Positions 6,552 to 13,155 of a stretch of DNA of 13,155 nucleotides are shown here, piece after piece. Location: assembly GCA_020025475.1 (NCBI GenBank), contig JAHHSA010000046.1:1-13155 (forward strand). The letters are read 5' to 3'. The notes beneath the pieces are model-generated. The model made no database searches and had not been told where the DNA came from. It was given only the letters and a program-made list of their open reading frames with translations. This DNA is from Oscillibacter sp. (GTDB taxonomy: Bacteria; Bacillota; Clostridia; Oscillospirales; Oscillospiraceae). The translations under genes were made by a program, and so were the position numbers. Within the stretch, counting starts at the first letter, position 1; each line of letters starts with the position of its first letter.

Positions 6552-7832
6552 TCACGCTTGCTCTTCTTTGATCTGACCGTTCTCTACGGATACCTTGCCG
6601 TTTTTGATGACCATGGAAATATGGTTTGTGCCATGGCGGTAGACCACGTCCTGGAAGCGGCTGACGTTGAAAATCAGTAGATCGGCAACCTTGTCTGTAT
6701 CCAGCACGCCGCGGTCGGTCAGGGTCAGGGCCTTAGCACCTCCGTAGGTGGCGGCCCGGAAGGCCTCGCTGGGGGAAAAGCGGTGGCGGCGGCAGGCCAG
6801 ATCCAGGATAAACTGCATGGACTCCACCCAGCAGCCGGGGTTGCAGTTGGTAGCCAGCGCTACATCCATGCCGCAGTCCAGCATAGGACGTGGGTCAAGG
6901 GGGCGTTTATGCTGCACAGAATAATCCGTCCCGACCAGCGCAACTCCGACCACCCCGGCCTCCTTCATCTTCGGGAACAGCGCAGGGGGCGTGTAGTTCA
7001 GGTGGCCTGCATTGGCTGCATGAAGCGCAATGGCCACGTCGGCACCGCCTACATAGGAGTACGCCTCAGAATGGATACTGGGGATCAGACCGTGATCCAG
7101 ACCGGCCTGAAGAATACGCTCGCTTTCTGCGGCTGTGAAATTACCTTCATCGCACCAAACGTCGTTGAACGAGGCCATATGGAAGGCGGAGACCTGGGGG
7201 ATCATCTCCTTGCAGAGCTTATCAATATACCAGGCCTTGTCCTTACCCTCCTCCCAGCCGTGGCCGCCCAGGAAGGTGGGAACAATGTCAACAGGAAGCG
7301 TGGCACTGAGCAGGCGGTTGACCTCCAGCATCTTCATCTCAGCGGGCAGAGTCAGACCATAGCCGCTCTTGCTCTCGATGGTTGTAGTGCCGGACAGGAT
7401 CATTGCTCTCATACGCTGTTCTGTCTGAGCAGCCAGCTCCTCCACTGGAAGCTCCTTGGTCATGTTCACAGAGGCATAGATGCCGGTCGGGATACCAAAT
7501 TTTTTTAACGTCTCGGGTCTCTCATCGGTCAGCTTGATGCAGTACTCCGCCACACGGGAGCCTCCAAAGACCACGTGCGTATGGCAGTCTACAAATCCCG
7601 GGGTCACGACCTTGTCGGTGGCATCAATGCGCACGACATCGTCAGAATTTCCTACCAGGGCATCGATCTCCTCCTTGGTTCCCACTGCCTTGATGGTCGT
7701 GCCCTCAATATAGACAGAACCGTGCTCGATCATGCCCACATCGTGATTTTGCTCCCCTCGCATGGTAAGCAGCTGTGCGGCATTGTCGATCAGGAGCTTG
7801 GAGACGGTATCATTCGAGGTGCTGTTTTTCAT
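6552..7832 (-). CDS. hutI: Imidazolonepropionase family protein with altered metal-site residue
   Basis: The family hydrolyses 4-imidazolone-5-propanoate to N-formimino-L-glutamate (EC 3.5.2.7), an amidohydrolase-fold enzyme of the cytoplasm. The protein has 426 residues, a normal length. Signatures are the metal pair H84-T-H86 in CHTHVVFGGSR, R93, KSGYGL at 155-160, FLGGHG with H191, H254 and H277 in HLNYT. Compared with the Bacillus subtilis enzyme, the metal ligand Asp324 is N329 (ALATNCNPG instead of ALATDxNPG), and the HxxE glutamate (Glu252) is A257 with a Glu one position earlier. Codons at both places are clean. The ATG at 7832 has only a weak GAAAG upstream; the gene is downstream of hutU after 101 nt containing a palindrome. 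Identity as the hutI orthologue rests on fold, motifs and context; the exact reaction is less certain. Confidence 0.9.
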   Translation of the reverse strand: MKNSTSNDTVSKLLIDNAAQLLTMRGEQNHDVGMIEHGSVYIEGTTIKAVGTKEEIDALVGNSDDVVRIDATDKVVTPGFVDCHTHVVFGGSRVAEYCIKLTDERPETLKKFGIPTGIYASVNMTKELPVEELAAQTEQRMRAMILSGTTTIESKSGYGLTLPAEMKMLEVNRLLSATLPVDIVPTFLGGHGWEEGKDKAWYIDKLCKEMIPQVSAFHMASFNDVWCDEGNFTAAESERILQAGLDHGLIPSIHSEAYSYVGGADVAIALHAANAGHLNYTPPALFPKMKEAGVVGVALVGTDYSVQHKRPLDPRPMLDCGMDVALATNCNPGCWVESMQFILDLACRRHRFSPSEAFRAATYGGAKALTLTDRGVLDTDKVADLLIFNVSRFQDVVYRHGTNHISMVIKNGKVSVENGQIKEEQA

Positions 7833-7867
7833 TTTTTCGACCAGCTTTCAATATTAGTATTCAGGTG

Positions 7868-7905
7868 CAGAAGGGGCGCAGCGCATATGCGCTGCGCCCT
7901 TTCTG
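7868..7905. repeat. 38-bp near-perfect palindrome between hutU and hutI
   Basis: Centred at 7886/7887, the arms pair over 19 bp with a single G-T wobble (7873/7900); the core is GGCGCAGCGCATATGCGC and onwards. In the direction of transcription it is followed by CTTCTGCACC, not a U-run, so it should not terminate efficiently. It could reduce hutI expression, stabilise the hutU message, or be a processing site. Confidence 0.8.
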
Positions 7906-7933
7906 TTTCGAGGGGTAGGGAAAAAACAAATGA

Positions 7934-9706
7934 TCAGCGGATGTAGCTGCCCTCGGGGCCAAAGGTGACCTTGTCGGCAGGCTCCCACCACAGAGGAATC
8001 TGGATGCTGTCGCCGCCAGCGATCTTGCCCTTGCCGTTGCAGACGTCCTTGGCGGTCTGGTATCCGGCCTGAGCGTGTCTCACGACACCGATACCGGAGT
8101 CGGTGACCATGCAACGAGACAGACGGAAGGCGGCCTCCTCAGTACCATCAGCAATCATGGTGACACCGGTGTGGACAGCTTCACCCATGGAGTAGTTGGC
8201 CTGGATAGCGATCAGGTCGCACATACCGGCACAATCCAACAGGCCGTTGAGCATGGGCCAGTCGGAGATATAGTCTCCGCCGTCAGGCATGTTCTCGGAC
8301 TCGAAGGTGGGGTTGACGATGGAGCCGGAGTCCAGGTTATCCCGGGAGAAAGCGACAGGGCCCTTGACCTCGCCCTTTGCGATCAGATCATTGACCGCCA
8401 GGCCGAAGCGGACGCGCTCACCAAAGCCCATGTAGCAAATACGGGCGGGCAGAGCCTCGATGGGCAGGTGCTTGCGGGCCAGGTTGATCCAGCGCTCGAC
8501 CAGAGCGTCGCCCTTGCAGATCTCCAGGGCCAGATCGTCCAGACGAGCCAGATCGGCAGGATCGCCGGAGATGCAGGTCCAGCGGAAGGGGCCTCTGCCC
8601 TCGCAGAAGAGGGGACGGATGTAACCGGCAACAAAGCCCTCGATCTGCTTAGCCTCAGCCTCGGGCATACCGGCATCGATACATTCCTTGCGGATGGAGG
8701 TACCGTACTCGAACACCTCAGCGCCGGCCTTCTTCAATGCGATCATGGCGCGCAGCTGGCGCTTCATGGTCTCGCGGGCAGCGGCCAGATAGCCCTCACG
8801 GTCCTCACCGCGGAACTTGTCTGCAGCCTCACCCAGATAGCCGGAGGGGATATAGGAGATAGGATCGTGGCAGGGGCACATCTCGGTGCAGACATCGGGG
8901 ATATAGCCCTTGGCCAGAGCTTCCTCAAAGACATCAGCGGCATTGCCGATAACAGCGATGGAGATGGGATCATCATCCTCGACATGCTTCTTGGCAATGG
9001 CCCAGGCCTCATCCAGGGTCTTGACCTTCATGTCCATGTAGTCCTTCTCGATACGGCGATCGATGACGCGCTCATCGGCGTCGACTACGATGACGGTGGC
9101 GCCGTGCATCTTGCCGGCCCAGGTCTGGTTGCCGCCCATGCCGCCGGCACCAGCAGTCAGGTAGATGCGGCCGTGCATGTCATTATCCCACTGCTTCTTG
9201 AGCACGATGGCGGACAGGGTCTCGAAGGTCCCCTCGATAACGCCCTGGGTGCCGATGTACTCCCAGGGAGAAGCGGTGTACTGAGCGAAGATCGTCAGGT
9301 TCTTGTCCTGAAGATCATAGAAGCGCTCCCAGGTAGCCTTCATGATATTGGTGGTAGCCATGACTACGGAGGGGGCCAGAGCATGGGTCTTGAAAACAGC
9401 AACGGGCATACCGGACTGAACAACCAGGGTCTCGTCGTTCTCAAGATTCTTGAGGGTCTCAACAATGGCGTAGTAGGACTCCCAGTTACGGGCGCACTTG
9501 CCGTTGCCGCCATAGATGATCAGCATCTCAGGGATCTCGGCATTCTCCATGTTGTTCTCGAGCATACGCAGGATGGTCTCCTGTTTCCAGCCTTTACAAC
9601 GCAAGGTCTCGGGCTTGTCAAAGCCGCCGCGCTGTGCCTTTACAGAGTACAGGACCTCAGGCTTACCTTCCTTTGCCGCAAACATATTGCCGCCGTTCAT
9701 AGACAT
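7934..9706 (-). CDS. hutU: Urocanate hydratase family protein, divergent
   Basis: The family adds water to urocanate to give imidazolonepropionate (EC 4.2.1.49), using tightly bound NAD+ as an electrophile; cytoplasmic dimer. The ATG at 9706 has GGAGG 9 nt upstream. The protein has 590 residues, against about 555 for the usual bacterial form. Kept motifs are YGGNGKCARNWE (65-76), VVQSGMPVAVFKTH, GAGGMGGNQ (186-194), GNAADVF, the cysteine C424 of ALPARICYMGFGER (Cys410 of P. putida), SRDNLDSGS, SDWPMLNGLL and VVRHAQAGYQ. Two strongly conserved segments are changed: TDQTSAHDP is CTEMCPCHDP (273-282), and the glycine-rich HHGGGVGMG is replaced by QANYSMGEA, two residues shorter (502-510). It leads the hutU-hutI operon and is divergent from the regulator. 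Family membership is certain; catalysis on urocanate is probable. Confidence 0.92.
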   Translation of the reverse strand: MSMNGGNMFAAKEGKPEVLYSVKAQRGGFDKPETLRCKGWKQETILRMLENNMENAEIPEMLIIYGGNGKCARNWESYYAIVETLKNLENDETLVVQSGMPVAVFKTHALAPSVVMATTNIMKATWERFYDLQDKNLTIFAQYTASPWEYIGTQGVIEGTFETLSAIVLKKQWDNDMHGRIYLTAGAGGMGGNQTWAGKMHGATVIVVDADERVIDRRIEKDYMDMKVKTLDEAWAIAKKHVEDDDPISIAVIGNAADVFEEALAKGYIPDVCTEMCPCHDPISYIPSGYLGEAADKFRGEDREGYLAAARETMKRQLRAMIALKKAGAEVFEYGTSIRKECIDAGMPEAEAKQIEGFVAGYIRPLFCEGRGPFRWTCISGDPADLARLDDLALEICKGDALVERWINLARKHLPIEALPARICYMGFGERVRFGLAVNDLIAKGEVKGPVAFSRDNLDSGSIVNPTFESENMPDGGDYISDWPMLNGLLDCAGMCDLIAIQANYSMGEAVHTGVTMIADGTEEAAFRLSRCMVTDSGIGVVRHAQAGYQTAKDVCNGKGKIAGGDSIQIPLWWEPADKVTFGPEGSYIR

Positions 9707-9787
9707 GTTAAAATTCCTCCATTCATGATTTTAGATTTCCGATTTACTACAAACACGTTTTTGTGTTTTGTATCGTTTACAAGTTAC

Positions 9788-9821
9788 ACTATAGCAGTGA
9801 GATGTCGATAGGGCGTCGATA
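9788..9821 (-). promoter_or_regulatory. hutU promoter with perfect tandem heptamer operator
   Basis: On the minus strand two identical TATCGAC heptamers (9821-9815 and 9810-9804) are separated by 4 bp, then 10 bp, then the -10 hexamer TATAGT (9793-9788). The would-be -35 is ACGCCC, which is not functional by itself, so activation is expected. Just upstream lies a very A/T-rich block (9831-9858, including the palindrome CAAAAATATTTTTG at 9845-9858) that could serve as an UP element. The leader would be about 75 nt. Confidence 0.72.
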
Positions 9822-10055
9822 GAACTGCCGATTATAAAAAAATACAAAAATATTTTTGGACACCATGGGACATTCGTGACTTCTATAAAATTACAGGGCA
9901 GTTTGGTTTGGAGGAACGGATCTATACAGCATTTAAATAAGGAAATTTCAATTAAGAAACCAGCGTCTCTGGCGTAACATCTGAGATCGCCCGTCTGAAA
10001 ATGCCGCGGAAGATCGTGCAAAACATAGTGATCTTTTGGATCATTATCACCAGTA

Positions 10056-10084
10056 TAGACAGAATGAACAACGAGGGATATAAT
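10056..10084 (+). promoter_or_regulatory. Sigma-A type promoter of the regulator gene
   Basis: TAGACA (10056-10061), a 17-bp spacer and a perfect TATAAT (10079-10084). Transcription would start near 10091, giving a leader of about 40 nt. It has no TATCGAC heptamer, unlike the three hut promoters. The rest of the gap (9860-10050) holds no feature I can support. Confidence 0.75.
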
Positions 10085-10131
10085 ACTATTACTTTGTCTA
10101 TATGAAAACACATCGGAAAGGAGTGGACAGG

Positions 10132-13011
10132 ATGGCAATTAGAGTTACGTTGATGGGTTCCCCTAAGATAAGCATCGACGGCCGGGATCTGGTGTTCCCT
10201 TATCGTAAGGCTGAAGGTCTGTTTTACTACCTATGTGTAAAACAGACGATTTCCAGAGATGAGGCTGTCGGGATCTTCTGGGCCGACAGTGATGAGACAT
10301 GTGCCAGAAAAAATCTTCGGGACGCCCTTTACAACCTGCGCAAGCTGATGGGGCGCGAGATCATTGCAGTGGAAGGAAATAATCGCATAAGGCTGATTCG
10401 GGAGCATATCGACTCGATCGATTTTGAAGAACTGAATTCTGAAAATCTCTTTGAACGCTATACCGGAGATTTCCTGGGATATTTTTATGTGAAGAACTGT
10501 GTCGAATTTGAAACATGGGCCACAGAGATCCGGGAAGAGCTGCAGCGGCAGTATCATAAGGCTGCCGTGGAGCGGGTCACCTTTGCCTCCAGACAGTCTG
10601 GTCTAGATCCCATCATCACGCTGGCCAACACCCTTTTGAGAAAGCGGTTTTATGATGAGGCGCTTTACCGAGAGCTGATGCAGGCTATGATGGATCGGGG
10701 CGGCTGCCGGGAGGCGGAGGCTCTGTACGAAAAGCTAGCAGCCATCCTTCAAGAGGATCTGGAGGCCGAACCGGAGCAGGAGACCCAGGATATTTTCCGA
10801 AAAGCCGTACAACTGAAAAACGAGTGTCATCCTATGATCCAGCAAAAGCCGGAGCAGAGCTATTTTTTCGGACGGCAAAACGAAATCAAGTATCTACTCG
10901 ACAATATTCGCAGCTTCCGCAACAATTCCCAGGCCTTTTCCATCCTGCTTGAGGGGGAGCCGGGGGTTGGCAAATCCACGCTGTTAAATCGAATTCTGGA
11001 GCTTCTGCCCGAAAACAGCTATGTCACCATGTCCTACCAGTGTGTCCAGACGGAGGAGGGCCTGTACCTGAAGCCGTGGAACGATATCATCAAGCACGCC
11101 GAGCTGCTGTGCTATGATTCCGATCGGACGATCCCCTCCCTGCCCGATCCGTTCCGCCGGCAGGGAGAGCCGCCTCTGTACGCCACACAGTACGAGCTGT
11201 TCTGCCGGGAAACTCTGGCCCGTCTGATCGAACGTCTGAATGGGAAAAAGCTCATCCTGGTCCTGGATGATATCCAGTGGATGGATCTCTCCAGTCTGCG
11301 TATCCTGAGCAATCTGATTTTTTGGTCCGGAAACCGTTCCATGCTTGTTCTAATGGCCGCTCGGAACGATCGAAAGGATCAGTTGGCAGAATTTTGTGCG
11401 CCGCTGCTGAGCAAGAATCTGCTTCGTGAGCTGGAACTCTCCCGCTTTACACTAGAGGAAACGGAGCAGATGGTGTCCGAATGTGCCTCAAAGGACATGA
11501 ATAACAGCCAGACCATTCAGACCCTCTACCAGCGGACCGGTGGAAATGCACTTTTCCTGACCGAGTTTATTAAGGCTTTTGAACACGGCGGGGACATCAG
11601 CCAGCTATCCTCCAAGGTGACCAGCATGATCCAGAGTCGGCTGATCGGTCTGACCGCGCAGGATTATCATATCCTTGAATATATTTCCCTGTATCCACGT
11701 TTCGCCACACTGGAAGACCTGCAGGTCTCGGCGACCCAGTCCAAGCTAGATATCCTGAGGAGTCTGGAAAAGATGCTCTCCCGAGGGCTGATCTGTCAAA
11801 GCCATACTTTTAATAGAACAGGGTATGGATTTTCTCACCAGCTGATACGGGAATATGTGTACGACCATATGCTGAAGGATACCCGCTTCACCCTACATGC
11901 CATGGCCGCCGAGGCCTACGAGGCCTCCTATAAAAACAGTCATGATCTGAGCTGCTGTCCCATGCTGATCTACCACTTTTCCAAGTGCCACAATCGGCTG
12001 AAGACCTATACATACCAGTTGGAATATCTGAAAACCTTTTACAATGTCGCCCATGAGATCTACCCCTCCGTTTTAAATTTACAAACCGATTATACTGCAC
12101 AGGTGCAGCAGCTCAGCGGTGAGGACGAGCTGGTTTCGCTGGCCGAAAATATCCGGGAACTCCACCGGAGCTGTCCTGAGGCCGCCTCTCTGCGGATGAA
12201 TGTGGAATTTCTCGTGGGCCGCTTTGACCTGTTTTCCGGAAACTATGAAAAAGGTCTGAAAAATATCGAGACAAGCATCCAGCTGGCAAATGCCCTTGGA
12301 AACAGTGAATATCTGATGGAAAACTATCTCCAGCTCGTATTTCATGCCATTCAGATCCATGACCTGCCGATGCTGGAAAAGTACATCGCAGCCTGTGAGG
12401 CTCTGCTGGAACGGGGCACCTACCCAGAAGAAAAGGTCTGTACTGTTCTGCGGCTTCACGGTGTCTACTATATGAAGGTTAGGCAGTATGAGAAGGCCAG
12501 GGATATTTTTTATAAGGTGATCAAGCGCATGGAGCCGTTTTACCGGATCAACATCTCCTACTGCATCAGCCTGGCGGCCTGCTACAACTACATAGGGGAG
12601 AGCTATCAAGAGCAGGGCGATATCCAGAAAGCCCTCTCCTATTACCGAAAGGCCCTTTCGTTCTGCGAAAATCAGCCGCTCACATGTGGAACCGGCATCT
12701 TTTTTGCCAATGCGGCACATACACTCTGCCAGCTGAATCAGCTGGAGGAGTCAAGGCACTATATGGAGCTGGCGATCTCCTGCTTCCACAGACACGGAGC
12801 GGTGTGGGGACGGGCCAAGACAGAGGCCTATGCAGCCCTGCTGGCCGCCAAATGCGGGGAGATGAAACAAGCAGAGCAATATCTAACCTCCGCACGCAAG
12901 GCAGCCGCCTGCGGGGAAAATGAGATGATCATTGCCATGGTCCGTGACGCGCAAGAAGAATTGTCACAGTACAAGGCGTCAGCTTCCGGTGACAAAGCAG
13001 CCACATCTTAA
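10132..13011 (+). CDS. SARP/BTAD-type transcriptional regulator with AAA (STAND) ATPase and TPR-like repeats
   Basis: A 959-residue cytoplasmic regulator. ATG 10132 is preceded by AAGGAG at 8 nt; an ATG at 10102 would add 10 residues without a good site. Domains in order: an OmpR-like winged helix (about 1-95, IRVTLMGSPKISIDG opening and ARKNLRDALYNLRKLMG recognition region); a bacterial transcriptional activator domain of helical repeats (about 100-235, ending in LEAEPEQET); an ATPase with Walker A GEPGVGKST at 275-283 and Walker B LILVLDD at 374-380; then a long helical region with TPR-like units (clear around 780-870). This is the layout of AfsR-type activators and large MalT-like signal ATPases, where ligand and ATP control oligomerisation. 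It is divergent from hutU, whose promoter carries SARP-style heptamers, so I infer it activates the hut units. Its ligand is unknown; histidine or urocanate are guesses. Confidence 0.9.
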   Translation: MAIRVTLMGSPKISIDGRDLVFPYRKAEGLFYYLCVKQTISRDEAVGIFWADSDETCARKNLRDALYNLRKLMGREIIAVEGNNRIRLIREHIDSIDFEELNSENLFERYTGDFLGYFYVKNCVEFETWATEIREELQRQYHKAAVERVTFASRQSGLDPIITLANTLLRKRFYDEALYRELMQAMMDRGGCREAEALYEKLAAILQEDLEAEPEQETQDIFRKAVQLKNECHPMIQQKPEQSYFFGRQNEIKYLLDNIRSFRNNSQAFSILLEGEPGVGKSTLLNRILELLPENSYVTMSYQCVQTEEGLYLKPWNDIIKHAELLCYDSDRTIPSLPDPFRRQGEPPLYATQYELFCRETLARLIERLNGKKLILVLDDIQWMDLSSLRILSNLIFWSGNRSMLVLMAARNDRKDQLAEFCAPLLSKNLLRELELSRFTLEETEQMVSECASKDMNNSQTIQTLYQRTGGNALFLTEFIKAFEHGGDISQLSSKVTSMIQSRLIGLTAQDYHILEYISLYPRFATLEDLQVSATQSKLDILRSLEKMLSRGLICQSHTFNRTGYGFSHQLIREYVYDHMLKDTRFTLHAMAAEAYEASYKNSHDLSCCPMLIYHFSKCHNRLKTYTYQLEYLKTFYNVAHEIYPSVLNLQTDYTAQVQQLSGEDELVSLAENIRELHRSCPEAASLRMNVEFLVGRFDLFSGNYEKGLKNIETSIQLANALGNSEYLMENYLQLVFHAIQIHDLPMLEKYIAACEALLERGTYPEEKVCTVLRLHGVYYMKVRQYEKARDIFYKVIKRMEPFYRINISYCISLAACYNYIGESYQEQGDIQKALSYYRKALSFCENQPLTCGTGIFFANAAHTLCQLNQLEESRHYMELAISCFHRHGAVWGRAKTEAYAALLAAKCGEMKQAEQYLTSARKAAACGENEMIIAMVRDAQEELSQYKASASGDKAATS

Positions 13012-13084
13012 ACCGAGCCATAAGGTACACGCCCCTGTTTCTCAGGCCTGCAAGGATCAGGAACTAACCTGCCCATTCGCAGGT

Positions 13085-13117
13085 CGCTCTGCAACAGTTG
13101 GTCAGAGGTCGTTTTTT
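13085..13117 (+). terminator. Probable terminator of the regulator gene
   Basis: CTCTG (13087-13091) pairs with CAGAG (13103-13107), with flanking CG/CG pairs around a 2-nt bulge, directly followed by six T (13112-13117). A separate small hairpin, ACCTGC with GCAGGT (13067-13084), lies just before it. The stem is modest but the U-run is good. Nothing is recognised between 13118 and the window end. Confidence 0.6.
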
Positions 13118-13155
13118 ACATCTAAATGTGCAAACCAGCCAGGGTGCCTCAATGC

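Noticed and set aside
9748..9772. Hairpin in the hutU leader as an attenuator
   Set aside because: An A/T-rich stem of about 9 bp with a bulge; the U-run lies on the wrong strand for hutU transcription.
8075..9811. Long plus-strand open frame of 578 residues opposite hutU
   Set aside because: It is antisense to a clear urocanase gene, is rich in Gly/Asp/His as expected from reverse reading of GC-biased codons, has no ribosome binding site and no family motif.
9827..9833. Third heptamer GCCGATT near the hutU operator
   Set aside because: It is 12 rather than 11 bp from its neighbour and matches poorly; there is no equivalent at the other promoters.

Overview
The window carries a complete, dispersed histidine-utilisation (hut) locus from a low-to-mid GC Gram-positive bacterium. 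Strong AGGAGG-type ribosome binding sites, the Bacillus YuiF-type permease, separate (unfused) FtcD and FchA proteins and an IS256-type transposase remnant all point to a Firmicute. An anaerobic gut clostridium is my best guess, without proof at genus level.

Layout from left to right: a gene-poor stretch with several small hairpins and a decayed IS256-family transposase start (1-414); an alpha/beta hydrolase on the plus strand (442-1182) ending at a strong two-way terminator (1203-1240); a minus-strand operon hutH-fchA-ftcD, transcribed right to left (4584 down to 1492); a divergent YuiF-type permease (5018-6325); a two-way terminator (6376-6428); a second minus-strand operon hutU-hutI (9706 down to 6552) with a 38-bp palindrome between its genes; and, divergent from hutU, a 959-residue regulator with a winged helix, a BTAD domain, an AAA/STAND ATPase and TPR-like repeats (10132-13011).

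How the genes work together: the permease imports the substrate. HutH removes ammonia, HutU hydrates urocanate, and HutI opens the imidazolone ring to formiminoglutamate. FtcD moves the formimino group to tetrahydrofolate leaving glutamate, and FchA releases ammonia to give methenyl-THF. No HutP- or HutC-like gene is present.

The most notable finding is regulatory. All three hut promoters carry the same layout: two TATCGAC-like heptamers at an 11-bp step, followed by exactly 10 bp and a -10 hexamer, with no good -35. This is the arrangement expected for a SARP/BTAD-type activator, and such a protein is encoded at the edge of the cluster. Its own promoter (TAGACA-N17-TATAAT) lacks the heptamers. 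The second notable finding is biochemical. HutH, HutU and HutI each depart from the family at signature active-site positions: the MIO triad is Ser-Cys-Gly instead of Ala-Ser-Gly, a substrate-pocket His is Asp, the glycine-rich HHGGGVG segment of urocanase is missing, and a metal-ligand Asp of HutI is Asn. Either this is a divergent hut lineage or the pathway acts on a histidine-like substrate. The sequence alone cannot decide.
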